Assembly (NCBI GenBank): GCA_900468805.1
Contig: UEIF01000066.1
Location: 1-33,527, forward strand
Source: Hyphomicrobiales bacterium
Lineage (GTDB): Bacteria; Pseudomonadota; Alphaproteobacteria; Rhizobiales; Rhizobiaceae
Direction: 5' to 3'
DNA length: 33,527 nucleotides
This document shows, in pieces, positions 22,132-32,035 of this stretch (positions are counted from its first letter, which is position 1; every line of letters starts with the position of its first letter). The notes beneath the pieces were generated by a model, which made no database searches, had not been told where the DNA came from, and saw only the letters and a program-made list of their open reading frames with translations. Made by a program: the position numbers and the translations under genes.

Positions 22132-22662
22132 ATGGCCAAGCTTGTGTTCGGAATGAACCAGTCGCTGGACGGCTATATCGACCACCAGCGATTTGCGCCC
22201 GGTCCCACGCTCTTCCGTCATTTCGTCGAGAAAGTGCGCGACCTGACGGGCAGCGTGTACGGTCGCCGCCTGTACGAGATCATGCGTTACTGGGACGAAG
22301 ACCATGCCGACTGGGATGCGGCAGCCCGCGACTTCGCGGCGGCGTGGCGGGGCCACCCGAAGTGGGTCGTATCGCGCTCGCTGACGTCGGTCGGACCCAA
22401 TGCCACGCTTGTGGATGATGACCTGGAGGCGGCGGTTCGCGGGCTGAAGGCGCGGCTTACCGGGGAGATCGGCGTTGGCGGATCGGACCTTGCGCGAAGC
22501 CTGACCGATCTTGGGCTTATCGATGAGTATCAACTGTACCTCCACCCCGTCGTGCTCGGCCACGGCACGCCCTTCTTCGCCGGCCCCCGGCCGCCGCTTC
22601 GCCTTGTCGCCAGCGATCGTCTCGACGAGGACGTGATCAGGCTGACCTACGTTCCGGCCTGA
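22132..22662 (+). CDS. dihydrofolate reductase-fold protein (RibD C-terminal type)
   Basis: A 176-residue protein starting at ATG 22132, behind GGAGGAGG. It shows the RibD_C/DHFR-like pattern: MNQSLDGYID at the N-terminus, SVYGRRLYEIMRYW, the nucleotide-binding GGSDLARSLTDLGLIDEY and HPVVLGHGTPFF. Stand-alone members of this family (YwjB/YyaP-like) are NADPH-dependent reductases with unknown substrates and are not true folate enzymes. It is single, between the mosaic repeat and the large secreted-protein gene. Confidence 0.88.
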   Translation: MAKLVFGMNQSLDGYIDHQRFAPGPTLFRHFVEKVRDLTGSVYGRRLYEIMRYWDEDHADWDAAARDFAAAWRGHPKWVVSRSLTSVGPNATLVDDDLEAAVRGLKARLTGEIGVGGSDLARSLTDLGLIDEYQLYLHPVVLGHGTPFFAGPRPPLRLVASDRLDEDVIRLTYVPA

Positions 22663-22947
22663 TCGTGCGATAACAGCCGTCGTCCTCTGCGTCGCCGCAC
22701 TTCTGGCGCTTCCGAAAAGCCCGTCCCATCGTTGAGGCGCTTTGCGCTGACGGGCGGGATGACCGGCGCTGGAGAAGGCCATGCCGCCATGCCAGCTCGG
22801 GCAGGCGGGAGGGTCATCACATGGACGTAGGGAGGCACCACCCTCATACCCCGGATTGCTGTCGTACGTTCCCTTAGGAAAGGTGCCAGAATGAGCGTCT
22901 TGCAATAGCGGTCGAAGGGCCGGCGATGCGGAAGGGGGACGCCGCTG

Positions 22948-25900
22948 ATGCGGAGAATTCATGTTAGTAACCGTGAGTACCTGAGTACATTTGGTGGAGC
23001 GTTGAGTATCGGTCGTGCACCCTCTGCCTGGAGTGCAGTTCTGGGATCCGCGACGGTCGTATCTTCCACGAGTACCGATGGTTCCCCAAGCTTTGCCAAA
23101 CAGGGCAGCGCAACAGTCCAATCCTCCTTTACCGGCACGGTCACATCTTCCCTGATCCCATCAGGCGACATGCAATCGTCCCCGACATCATCGTCGGTGA
23201 CGCCGGCGCCTGCGGCCGATGGCGGCACGCAGGACACGTCCACGAAGACGGCGTCGGCTGCGACGGTCTTCCAGACACCTTCCTCGACATCGCAACGCAC
23301 CGTGCTTGGCCCGGATCCGCTCGAGGAGGCTGCGACACTGCCTGTCGCTCCGGCGCTGACGGGTATTACCGGCGATGCCGGTACCGGCAGCACCAGCACG
23401 GCGGCGCCGGGTTCTGCCAGCAGTGTCAACATTGCTGCGGTGCGCCTTCAGGCCTCGATAGCCTCCATCTCGGTGGAGTCGAGCCAGGACGTTTCCGCCG
23501 AGACGACCGAGGCGGCCCCGACAGCACTGGTGGCACCGATGGCGACGGCTGCGGCCGCGGCAGGCCCCAACAAGATCGCGCTCGAAAACCTGAAGCAGGG
23601 CAACCCGATCAGCGAGTGGGGTATCGAAGGCGACGGCAACGGCACGATCCAGGGTTTCGCCACTGAAATCAGCACCAATATCGGCGGGACGGTCGATTTC
23701 AAGATCGCCACGGATTCCACCCATTACCGCATCGATATCTACCGCATGGGCTATTATGGCGGGGACGGGGCGCGCAAGGTCGACTCGATCGAGAAATCGC
23801 TGACCACGGCGCAGATCCAGCCGCATCCGATCGTCGACATGTCGCTCGGCCTCATCGATTGCGGCAACTGGTCCGTGTCGGCGAGCTGGCAGATTCCTGA
23901 CGATTTTGTCTCGGGCGTCTATTTCGCCAAGCTGGTGCGCGAGGACGGGGTCGAGGATGCCAGCATCATCCCCTTCGTCGTGCGCGACGACGCCTCGACC
24001 AGCGATATCGTCTTCCAGACGTCCGATACGACATGGCAGGCCTATAATGCCTGGGGCGGCGCCAGCCTCTATTACGGCGAAGTGCCCGTCGATCCGGCCG
24101 ACATGATCGGCTACCTGCCGCCGAACTGCAGCTGCGGCCTGACCGCGATCGGCCGCGCCTCGGCGGTCAGCTACAACAGGCCGATCATCACCAATACGAG
24201 CCCGATCGGCGGCTCGCACGATTTTATCTTCGGCGTCGAATCCTCCGCCATCTCGTGGCTGGAGCAGAACGGCTACGACGTGTCCTATATTTCGGGCGTC
24301 GATGCGACGCGCAACGGCGCGCTGCTGCTCAACCACGATGCCTATCTCTCCGTCGGCCATGACGAATACTGGTCGGCCGAGCAGCGCGCCAATGTCGAGG
24401 CCGCGCGTGATTCCGGCGTCAATCTCGCCTTCTGGAGCGGCAACGAGTGTTACTGGAAGGTCCGCTGGGAAAGCAGCATCGATGGCAGCGGCCAGGCCTA
24501 CCGCACGATGGTCTGCTACAAGGAGACCTGGGGCACGAGCACAGACCCGAGCAATGTCGGCACCGGCACGTGGCGCGATCCGCGCTATGCCGATGCGGGC
24601 CAGGAGCCGGAGAATTCGCTGACGGGCACGATGTTCCAGGTGGACAGCTACCGCCAGGATACGATCTCCATCCCCTACGACTATTCGAACCTGCGCTTCT
24701 GGCGCAATACCGAAGTCTCCCAGCTGAACGAAGGGGATACCTACAATCTCGTGCAGAACCTGCTCGGCTACGAGTGGGATTCCGATGTCGAGAACGGCTT
24801 CCGGCCGGATGGGCTCGTCAACCTGTCGCTCTCGTCCATCTCGGTGGACACCTATCTGCGCGATTACGGCGCGACAGTCGGTTCGGCCGTCGCCACCCAC
24901 AGCCTCACCATGTACCGGGCGGCAAGCGGCGCGCTCGTCTTCGGCGCCGGCACCGTCTTCTGGTCCTGGGGGCTCAGCGACAACCACCAGGGGCCGACGA
25001 CATCGACCGATCGCAACGTCCAGCAGGCGATGGTCAACATGTTCGCCGACATGGGCATCCAGCCGACGACGCTCGATGCGAGCCTGATCCTGGCGACGCA
25101 ATCGACCGACACGCTGAAGCCGACCTCGTCGATCAGTTCGCCCATCATTGGCGCGAGCTTCCTCGAAGGCCAGCACGTGACGATCACCGGTACGGCGCAG
25201 GATTTCGGCGGCGGCATCATCGCCGGCGTGGAAGTCTCCACCGATGGCGGACAGCACTGGTTCAAGGCGACCGGCCGCGAGAGCTGGAGCTTTAACTGGG
25301 TCGTCCAGGCAAGTGGCACCTATACGATCATGTCGCGCGCCGTCGACGACAGCGTGAACCTTGAAACGCCTTCGGTCGGAAAGCAGGTCACCGTCGTGCT
25401 GCCGGGCACCCAGGGCCTGTGGACGCTTGCGGAAAAGCCGGCAACCGAAGTGGCGATCGACCGCGATCCGGTTGAGCTCGGCCTGCGCTTTCAGGCAACG
25501 ACGGCTGGCGCCGTGCAGGGCATCCGCTTCTACAAGGGCTTCTACAACATCGGCGAGCATGTCGTCAGCCTCTGGTCGAGCAACGGAACGCTGCTGGCAA
25601 CGGGCGTGTCGGTGAATGAATCGCTTTCCGGCTGGCAGACGGTGATGTTCTCCAGCCCGATCCAGATCGCGGCCGGCACGACCTATGTGGCCTCCTATCA
25701 CAGCAACGGGTTCTTCTCCGTCACCGAGAACTATTTCAACGAGCCCTATGCCAGCGGCGCGCTGAAGGCCGTCGATGGCGGCGGCGTCTTCGCCTACGGC
25801 ACCAATGCCAGCACATTCCCAGGCCAGAGCCCCGGCGGCACCAATTACTGGGTGGACGTGGTCTTCGATGCCGGCCCCAACAGCCAGCCGGTCGCAACCG

Positions 25901-28215
25901 ACGACAGCGGGCTGATCATCGGCCACAACGGGAACCTGACGATCTCCATCGCCGCGCTCGTGGCAAACGATACCGATCCCAACGGCGATGCGATGACCAT
26001 TACCGCCGTCGGCAATGCGCTGAACGGCACGGTCGCTCTCAACACGCAGACCGGAACGATCATCTTCACGCCGGCCAACAATTATTCAGGCCCGGCAAGC
26101 TTCACCTATACGCTGTCGGACGGGCGCGGCGGCACGGATCAGGGAAGTGTCAGCCTCACCGTTCAGCCGGGTCCGGCCGGCGAGACGCTGTTTACGGGGA
26201 GCGAAGGACCGACCGGCGGCGGCTTCAACGACAATACGGCGATGGAACTCGGCATGAAGTTCGTCGCTTCCTCAAGCGGCACGATCTCGGGCATCCGCTA
26301 TTACAAGGCTGCCGGCGATACCAGTGTGCATACCGGCTCCATCTGGAAGGCGGACGGCACACTCGTTGCCACTGTTACCTTTATCAACGAGTCGCACTCC
26401 GGCTGGCAGACGGCGATCTTCTCCACGCCGCTGCAGATCACGGCGGGTGCGACCTATGTCGCCTCCTACCACACGACCGGCAGCTATGTGGCGACGGCAG
26501 GTTATTTCAACACGGCCCATACCAACGGCTCGCTGACGGCGCTAGCAGGTGCGAACGGCGTCTACGCCGTCGGATCGGGCTCGACCTTCCCGACATCGAG
26601 CTACCAGTCGACGAACTACTGGGTCGATGTCGTCTACAACCAGTCGACGGGCAACATGGTGCCGGTCGCGGCCAATGACAACGGCTATACGACCTATGCC
26701 AACACGGCCCTGTCGATTGCCGCTGCCAACCTGCTCGCCAATGACAGCGATGCCGATGGCGATCCGCTCAGCATCACCGGCGCAAACGGCGCGGTCAACG
26801 GAACGGTGACCTTCAACAGCCAGAACAACACCGTCATCTTCACGCCGACAGCAGGCTATACGGGTTCGGCAAGCTTCTCCTATTCGATCTCGGACGGGCA
26901 TGGCGGCACGGCCTCGGCGACCGTTAGCCTCAATGTCGGACAGCAGCCTGACGGCACGGGCCTGTTTTCGGCTTCCGACGCACCGGCAAGCGCTACCGAC
27001 GACAATTCGTCCGTCGAACTCGGCGTCAAGTTCATCGCGTCGGCCCGTGGCGAGATCACCGGACTGCGCTACTACAAGAGCGCGCAGGACACCGGCACGC
27101 ATGTCGGCTCGCTCTGGACCAGCAGCGGCCAGCTTCTGGGGCAGGCGACCTTCTTCAGCGAGACGGCAAGCGGCTGGCAGACGGTGACCTTCGCGCAGCC
27201 GATCGCCGTTTCGGCAGGCGTCACCTATGTGGCGAGCTACCATTCCAACGGCTTCTACTCGGCAACCGCGAACTACTTCACGTCGGACCATACGAATGGC
27301 GCGCTGACGGCGCCTTCGAGCACGGCAAGCGGCGGCAACGGCCTCTATGCCTATGGCACGGGTAGCCTGTTCCCGACGGCGAGCTACAATGCGACCAATT
27401 ACTGGGTCGATGTGCTCTACCGGGAGCCGGTGCAGAATGCGGGTCCGGTCGCCGCAAACGACAGCGGCTTCTCGACCAATGCCGGCACGCCGATCACGAT
27501 CCAGGCCTCGGCGCTCACCGCCAATGACAGCGATGTCGATGGCGATACGATCTCGATCACCGGCGTCAGCGGCGCGGTTAACGGCTCGGTCTCCTATGAC
27601 AGCCAGGCGCAGACCATCACCTTCACGCCGACTGCGGGATATACCGGGCCTGCGAGCTTCAGCTATGCCATCGCCGACGGCCATGGCGGCACGGCAACGG
27701 CCGATGTCTCGCTTGCCATCAACAATCCCGGCCCTGAGCAGAACCTCTTCAGCGCCGGCGCGACCCCTGCAATCGTTTCGACCAACGACAACCAGCCGGT
27801 CAATCTCGGCATGAAATTCCAGGCCGATACCGCAGGCTGGGTCACGGGCATCCGCTTCTACAAGGGGGCCGACAATACAGGCCCGCATTCCGGCTATCTC
27901 TGGACCTCCTCGGGCACGCTGCTCGGCAGCGTCAGCTTCGACAACGAAACGGCAAGCGGCTGGCAGACCGCGACGCTCACCCATCAGGTCGCGGTCGCAG
28001 CAGATACGACCTACGTCGTTTCCTACAGCACCAACGGCAATTATTCGGCGACCGGCAATTACTTCAGCGCCGATGTGACGAACGGCGACCTGAGGGGGCT
28101 CGGCGGCAGCAACGGCGTCTATGCCTATGGGTCGAGCGGGCTGTTCCCGAGCGCCAGCTATAACAGCACGAACTACTACGTGGACGTGGCATTCAGACCG
28201 CAGCTCGCGGCGTAA
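22948..28215 (+). CDS. giant secreted/surface protein: dimethylformamidase-like, DUF4082 and cadherin-like domains
   Basis: A 1755-residue protein starting at ATG 22948 (GGGGG about nine bases upstream). Residues 1-205 are Ser/Thr/Ala-rich without a Sec signal peptide. About 208-715 resembles the N,N-dimethylformamidase large-subunit domain (VGHDEYWS, then GNECYWKVRWE). An Ig-like domain follows (725-820). Four DUF4082 domains (about 825-976, 1080-1231, 1336-1491, 1596-1751; marks GLRFQA, GIRFYKG, GWQT, TYVASYHSNG, TNYWVDVV) alternate with three cadherin-like domains (about 978-1073, 1237-1331, 1498-1591; marks NDSDxDGD, FTPTAGYTG, SDGHGG). There are no RTX nonapeptides. It is probably exported by the type I system downstream. 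Likely roles are adhesion or carbohydrate binding, with an enzymatic head of unknown substrate. A five-codon ORF with a good ribosome site lies just upstream (22891-22908). Confidence 0.85.
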   Translation: MRRIHVSNREYLSTFGGALSIGRAPSAWSAVLGSATVVSSTSTDGSPSFAKQGSATVQSSFTGTVTSSLIPSGDMQSSPTSSSVTPAPAADGGTQDTSTKTASAATVFQTPSSTSQRTVLGPDPLEEAATLPVAPALTGITGDAGTGSTSTAAPGSASSVNIAAVRLQASIASISVESSQDVSAETTEAAPTALVAPMATAAAAAGPNKIALENLKQGNPISEWGIEGDGNGTIQGFATEISTNIGGTVDFKIATDSTHYRIDIYRMGYYGGDGARKVDSIEKSLTTAQIQPHPIVDMSLGLIDCGNWSVSASWQIPDDFVSGVYFAKLVREDGVEDASIIPFVVRDDASTSDIVFQTSDTTWQAYNAWGGASLYYGEVPVDPADMIGYLPPNCSCGLTAIGRASAVSYNRPIITNTSPIGGSHDFIFGVESSAISWLEQNGYDVSYISGVDATRNGALLLNHDAYLSVGHDEYWSAEQRANVEAARDSGVNLAFWSGNECYWKVRWESSIDGSGQAYRTMVCYKETWGTSTDPSNVGTGTWRDPRYADAGQEPENSLTGTMFQVDSYRQDTISIPYDYSNLRFWRNTEVSQLNEGDTYNLVQNLLGYEWDSDVENGFRPDGLVNLSLSSISVDTYLRDYGATVGSAVATHSLTMYRAASGALVFGAGTVFWSWGLSDNHQGPTTSTDRNVQQAMVNMFADMGIQPTTLDASLILATQSTDTLKPTSSISSPIIGASFLEGQHVTITGTAQDFGGGIIAGVEVSTDGGQHWFKATGRESWSFNWVVQASGTYTIMSRAVDDSVNLETPSVGKQVTVVLPGTQGLWTLAEKPATEVAIDRDPVELGLRFQATTAGAVQGIRFYKGFYNIGEHVVSLWSSNGTLLATGVSVNESLSGWQTVMFSSPIQIAAGTTYVASYHSNGFFSVTENYFNEPYASGALKAVDGGGVFAYGTNASTFPGQSPGGTNYWVDVVFDAGPNSQPVATDDSGLIIGHNGNLTISIAALVANDTDPNGDAMTITAVGNALNGTVALNTQTGTIIFTPANNYSGPASFTYTLSDGRGGTDQGSVSLTVQPGPAGETLFTGSEGPTGGGFNDNTAMELGMKFVASSSGTISGIRYYKAAGDTSVHTGSIWKADGTLVATVTFINESHSGWQTAIFSTPLQITAGATYVASYHTTGSYVATAGYFNTAHTNGSLTALAGANGVYAVGSGSTFPTSSYQSTNYWVDVVYNQSTGNMVPVAANDNGYTTYANTALSIAAANLLANDSDADGDPLSITGANGAVNGTVTFNSQNNTVIFTPTAGYTGSASFSYSISDGHGGTASATVSLNVGQQPDGTGLFSASDAPASATDDNSSVELGVKFIASARGEITGLRYYKSAQDTGTHVGSLWTSSGQLLGQATFFSETASGWQTVTFAQPIAVSAGVTYVASYHSNGFYSATANYFTSDHTNGALTAPSSTASGGNGLYAYGTGSLFPTASYNATNYWVDVLYREPVQNAGPVAANDSGFSTNAGTPITIQASALTANDSDVDGDTISITGVSGAVNGSVSYDSQAQTITFTPTAGYTGPASFSYAIADGHGGTATADVSLAINNPGPEQNLFSAGATPAIVSTNDNQPVNLGMKFQADTAGWVTGIRFYKGADNTGPHSGYLWTSSGTLLGSVSFDNETASGWQTATLTHQVAVAADTTYVVSYSTNGNYSATGNYFSADVTNGDLRGLGGSNGVYAYGSSGLFPSASYNSTNYYVDVAFRPQLAA
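25420..28200 (+). repeat. alternating DUF4082/cadherin-like coding repeat (4 + 3 units)
   Basis: A unit of about 770 bases (one DUF4082 plus one cadherin-like domain) repeats three times and ends with a fourth DUF4082. Near-identical DNA words recur at matching places, for example GGCATCCGCTTCTACAAG and GGCTGGCAGAC. This suggests growth by tandem duplication and possible copy-number change by recombination. Confidence 0.8.
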
Positions 28216-28237
28216 AGGAAGCGGGCGGGGAGTACCG

Positions 28238-29470
28238 ATGACGCGTGCAGACAACAGACTTCCGGTGACTGTCCTTGCCGGTTTTCTCGGCGCCGGCAAG
28301 ACGACGATCCTCAACCATGTCCTGCGCAATCGCGAGGGGCGCCGGGTCGCCGTGATCGTCAACGACATGAGCGAGATCAATATCGATGCCGATCTCGTGC
28401 GCGACGGAGGCGCCAACCTGTCGCGGACCGACGAGACGCTGGTGGAGCTCACCAATGGCTGCATCTGCTGCACCTTGCGCGACGACCTTCTGAGCGAGGT
28501 GCGCCGGCTCGCCGCCGCCGGCCGCTTCGACTATCTGCTGATCGAGGGCACCGGCATTGCCGAGCCGCTGCCGGTGGCGGCAACCTTCTCCTTCCGCGAC
28601 GAGAGCGGGGCCGCACTCTGCGATGTCGCGCGGCTCGACACGATGGTTTCCGTCGTCGATGCGGTCAATCTGCTGGCCGATTATGCGAGCGCGGAATTCC
28701 TGCGGGATCGCGGCCAGAGCCGGGACGGAGATGACGAGCGCAGGCTCGTCGAACTGCTCGTCGAGCAGATCGAATTCGCCGATGTCGTGGTCATCAACAA
28801 GGCACAGGATGTCACGCCCGCAGCGCTTGGCGAGGTTCGCCGCATCGTTGCCGCGCTCAACCCCGATGCCCGCGTCATCGAGACCGGCTTCGGCCGGCTG
28901 GAGCTCGACGCCATCCTGAATACCGGCCTCTTCAGCGAGGCGAAAGCGGCGCGCCATCCGCTCTGGCACAAGGAACTCTTCGGCTGGGGCGACCATGTGC
29001 CGGAGACGGAGGAATACGGCATTTCGAGCTTCGTCTATCGCAGCCGCCGGCCGTTCGATCCCACGCGGCTGAACCAATTCCTCGACAGGAAATGGCCGGG
29101 CCTCATCCGCGCGAAGGGGCATTTCTGGCTGGCGACAAGGCCCGACGAGATCGGCCTGCTGTCGATTGCCGGCACTCAGTGCCGTATCGATACCAAGGGT
29201 TTCTGGTGGGCTAGCGTGCCGAAGGCGCAATGGCCGCGCTTTCAGCCGTTCCGCCAGCTCATCGACCGGCATTGGGATGATGCCTGGGGCGACCGCCGCC
29301 AGGAGCTCGTCTTCATCGGCGCCGGCTTCGACGAGGACGAAATCCGCGCCGCACTCGACGATTGCCTGACCGGTGGGGAGACAGGCTTCGATCCGCAGGC
29401 CGCCGCCGGCCTTCGGGACCCGTTCCCGGCCTGGCAGCACGCACATATGCATGCACATTCAAGCGGTTAG
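28238..29470 (+). CDS. COG0523/CobW-family metallochaperone GTPase
   Basis: A 410-residue cytoplasmic GTPase with ribosome site GGGGAG five bases before ATG 28238. It has P-loop GFLGAGKTT (15-23), the metal-binding CxCC motif in GCICC (Cys75, Cys77, Cys78), NKAQD (187-191) as the guanine-specificity motif, and the CobW C-terminal domain from about 255. The tail HAHMHAH is His-rich, as in zinc- or nickel-handling members. The ZigA/YeiR-type members help deliver zinc under limitation. It starts 22 bases after the giant gene's stop, so the two may be co-transcribed; it might supply metal to the dimethylformamidase-like domain or to another enzyme. No Zur box was recognised. Confidence 0.9.
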   Translation: MTRADNRLPVTVLAGFLGAGKTTILNHVLRNREGRRVAVIVNDMSEINIDADLVRDGGANLSRTDETLVELTNGCICCTLRDDLLSEVRRLAAAGRFDYLLIEGTGIAEPLPVAATFSFRDESGAALCDVARLDTMVSVVDAVNLLADYASAEFLRDRGQSRDGDDERRLVELLVEQIEFADVVVINKAQDVTPAALGEVRRIVAALNPDARVIETGFGRLELDAILNTGLFSEAKAARHPLWHKELFGWGDHVPETEEYGISSFVYRSRRPFDPTRLNQFLDRKWPGLIRAKGHFWLATRPDEIGLLSIAGTQCRIDTKGFWWASVPKAQWPRFQPFRQLIDRHWDDAWGDRRQELVFIGAGFDEDEIRAALDDCLTGGETGFDPQAAAGLRDPFPAWQHAHMHAHSSG

Positions 29471-29537
29471 AGCGTCCTGATGGACGTAGGATGCCCTAAG
29501 GTGAAGACGTTTTGATTATCAACCAGAGGAGAGAACA

Positions 29538-29846
29538 ATGAGCAACGAACTTTATGCAGACGGTATCGGCGAAATCACCATCACGGGAACGATCGTGCGC
29601 ATCGACCTGATGTCGCTGTCGGCCACCGATCGTGACGCCAACAACAATCCGAAGCCGGTCTTCCGCCAGCGCATCATCATGCCTGTCGATGCCTTCGCCA
29701 ATGCGGTGGATCTCATGCAGAAGGCGCTGGGCGGGCTGGTCGAGGCGGGCGCGGTTCGCCGCATCGGCGACATGTCGGCGGCGGCCGCTGCCGATATCCA
29801 GTCGGTGCAGGGCGGCGGTTCGAACGCTTCGCCGAACTTCAACTGA
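29538..29846 (+). CDS. small conserved-looking protein of the secretion locus, function unknown
   Basis: A 102-residue protein with ribosome site AGGAGAG five bases before ATG 29538. It has a compact beta-rich start (YADGIGEITITGTIVRIDLMSL), then FRQRIIMPVDAFANAVDLMQKAL and a low-complexity tail ending GGGSNASPNFN. There is no signal peptide. The beta strands followed by a helix after MPVDAF loosely recall small DUF3467-like proteins, but this is not firm. It lies between the GTPase and the exporter, 44 bases before the ABC gene, so it probably serves the secretion system as a chaperone, small cargo or regulator. Confidence 0.75.
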   Translation: MSNELYADGIGEITITGTIVRIDLMSLSATDRDANNNPKPVFRQRIIMPVDAFANAVDLMQKALGGLVEAGAVRRIGDMSAAAAADIQSVQGGGSNASPNFN

Positions 29847-29890
29847 TAAAAATAAATATCGCCTCGGTCTTGTATTGTTTCGGGTGGGCC

Positions 29891-32035
29891 ATGAGTGGTT
29901 TTCTGCATACCAATCTTCACTGTCTTGCTCTCGTCGCGCGTCATCACGGCGTCGATCTCGCTCCTGAGCGATTGCAGCACGATTATGCCGTCGGCAACGA
30001 TCCCGTTGCCGTGCGGCAGCTGCTGCGCATGGCCAAGGATGCCGGCCTGAGGGCCAGGCATCTTGAGCTCAACTGGCGAAGCCTGTTCCAGCTCGGCGAG
30101 GCCTTTCCGGTGCTCGCGGAACTTTCGAACGGCAACTGGGTGGTCATCGCCGGGGCTGTCGGGGAGGGCGAGGATGAGAGGATCCGCGTTCTCGACCCGC
30201 TCGCCTCACGCGCCGAAGTGATGATGCTCAGCGAAGAGCAGTTCGCCAAGGCCTGGCTCGGATCGGTGATCCTGCTGAAGCGCAACTATCGCATGTCCGA
30301 CGAGGACCGGCCCTTCGGCTTCCGCTGGTTCGTCCCCGAAATCATCAAGCAGCGCAGCTTCTTCCGCGATGTCGCGCTCGCCGCCTTCGTGCTTTACGGC
30401 CTCGGGCTGACGACGCCGATCTTCTTCCAGCTCGTCATCGACAAGGTGCTCGTGCACCAGAGCTATGCGACGCTGACGGTTCTGACGGCGGGCATTGCGA
30501 TCGCGCTCATCTTCGACGCGACCTTCACCTTCCTGCGCCGCTACCTGCTGCTCTACGCCACGAACAGGATCGACATCCGCGTCGCGACACGCACCTTCGG
30601 CCATCTGCTGAACCTGCCGATCGCGCTCTTCGAGCAGGCCTCGGCCGGCGTTCTCGTCAAGCACATGCAGCAGACGGGGCGCATCCGTGAATTCCTGACC
30701 GGCCGGCTGTTCCTGACCCTTCTGGACGGCGTGTCGCTTCTCGTCTTCATTCCGATCCTGCTTCTCTACAGCGTCAAGCTGACGCTGGTGGTGCTCGGTT
30801 TTGCAGCCCTTGTCGGGCTGGTGGTGATGATGCTCGTCGGGCCGTTCCAGCGCCGCTTGCAGGCGCTCTACCAGGCCGAAGGCGACCGGCAGGCCTTGCT
30901 GGTGGAAACCGTGCACGGCATGCGCACCGTCAAATCGCTGGCTCTGGAGCCACGCCAGCGCAAGGTGTGGGATGATTATTCGGCCCAATCGATCTCCGTG
31001 CGTTTCCGGGTCGACAAGATCTCGACCATCGCCCAGGCGATGACGGGATTGCTGGAGAAGCTGATGAGTGTGGCGATCATCGGTCTCGGCGCGCTCGATG
31101 TCTTCAGCGGCACGATGACGATCGGCGCGCTCGTCGCCTTCAACATGCTCGCCGGCCGCGTCTCGGGACCGCTCGTCCAGATCGTCACCATGGTGCACGA
31201 ATATCAGGAAGTGGCGCTCTCGGTGCGCATGCTTGGCGAGATCATGAACCAGCGGCCGGAGCAGGCGGGCCGCGGGCGCGGTGTCCGGCCGCATCTGCAG
31301 GGCCGCATCGAATTCGACAAGGTAACCTTCCGCTACGGCCCGGACAGCGCGCCGGCGCTCGACAATGTCTCCTTCGCCATTCCGGCGGGCTGTGTCTTCG
31401 GCGTGGTCGGCAAGAGCGGCTCGGGCAAGACGACGATCACAAGGCTCATCCAGGGGCTCTATCAGAGCCAGGAAGGCCTCGTGCGCATGGACGGCTATGA
31501 CAGCCGCGAGATCGACCTCGTGCATCTGAGAACCAGCATCGGCGTCGTGCTGCAGGATAACTTCCTGTTCCGCGGCTCGGTTCGCGAGAATATCGCCGCC
31601 GCCAAGCCCGATGCCAGCATCGAGGAAATCATGGAAGTCGCGCGCATCGCCGGCGCCGAGGAGTTCATCGAGCGCCTGCCGCGCGGCTTCGACACGATGC
31701 TGGAGGAAAATGCCTCCAACCTGTCCGGCGGCCAGAAGCAGCGCCTGGCGATTGCCCGTGCGCTGATCACCGATCCGAAGCTGTTGATCTTCGATGAGGC
31801 AACCAGCGCGCTCGACCCTGACAGCGAGGCGATCATCCGCGAGAACCTCAGCCGCATCGCTGCCGGGCGCACCGTCATCATCGTCTCGCACCGGCTTTCG
31901 ACGCTTGTCGATGCCGATGCCATTCTCGTCGTCGAGCGTGGCAAGGTCGCCGATATCGGCCGGCACGATCAGCTTGTATCGCGCTGCATGACCTATCGCC
32001 ACCTGTGGTCCCAGCAGATGAGGCAGGTCGCATGA
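29891..32035 (+). CDS. type I secretion ABC exporter (HlyB-like) with inactive C39-like domain
   Basis: A 714-residue inner-membrane transporter; ATG 29891 is chosen over TTG 29870. The N-terminal 130 residues resemble a C39 peptidase fold (LHCLALVARHHGVDL), but the catalytic Cys motif before it is missing, as in HlyB-type C39-like domains that only dock cargo. The six-helix transmembrane domain is at about 150-440. The nucleotide-binding domain has Walker A GKSGSGKTT (507-515), signature LSGGQ (611-615), Walker B LLIFDE (631-636) and H-loop His667. Its stop overlaps the HlyD-like ATG (ATGA at 32032-32035). It works with that protein and an outer-membrane TolC (not in the window) to move unfolded cargo directly out of the cell. 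Confidence 0.93.
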   Translation: MSGFLHTNLHCLALVARHHGVDLAPERLQHDYAVGNDPVAVRQLLRMAKDAGLRARHLELNWRSLFQLGEAFPVLAELSNGNWVVIAGAVGEGEDERIRVLDPLASRAEVMMLSEEQFAKAWLGSVILLKRNYRMSDEDRPFGFRWFVPEIIKQRSFFRDVALAAFVLYGLGLTTPIFFQLVIDKVLVHQSYATLTVLTAGIAIALIFDATFTFLRRYLLLYATNRIDIRVATRTFGHLLNLPIALFEQASAGVLVKHMQQTGRIREFLTGRLFLTLLDGVSLLVFIPILLLYSVKLTLVVLGFAALVGLVVMMLVGPFQRRLQALYQAEGDRQALLVETVHGMRTVKSLALEPRQRKVWDDYSAQSISVRFRVDKISTIAQAMTGLLEKLMSVAIIGLGALDVFSGTMTIGALVAFNMLAGRVSGPLVQIVTMVHEYQEVALSVRMLGEIMNQRPEQAGRGRGVRPHLQGRIEFDKVTFRYGPDSAPALDNVSFAIPAGCVFGVVGKSGSGKTTITRLIQGLYQSQEGLVRMDGYDSREIDLVHLRTSIGVVLQDNFLFRGSVRENIAAAKPDASIEEIMEVARIAGAEEFIERLPRGFDTMLEENASNLSGGQKQRLAIARALITDPKLLIFDEATSALDPDSEAIIRENLSRIAAGRTVIIVSHRLSTLVDADAILVVERGKVADIGRHDQLVSRCMTYRHLWSQQMRQVA

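Noticed and set aside
23188..25926. A 912-codon open frame on the minus strand
   Set aside because: It lies antisense to the well-supported dimethylformamidase-like and DUF4082 protein. It has no domain, and long antisense frames are common in GC-rich DNA.
26542..28473. A 643-codon open frame on the minus strand
   Set aside because: Also antisense to the giant gene. Its apparent repeats mirror the DUF4082/cadherin units of the plus strand.
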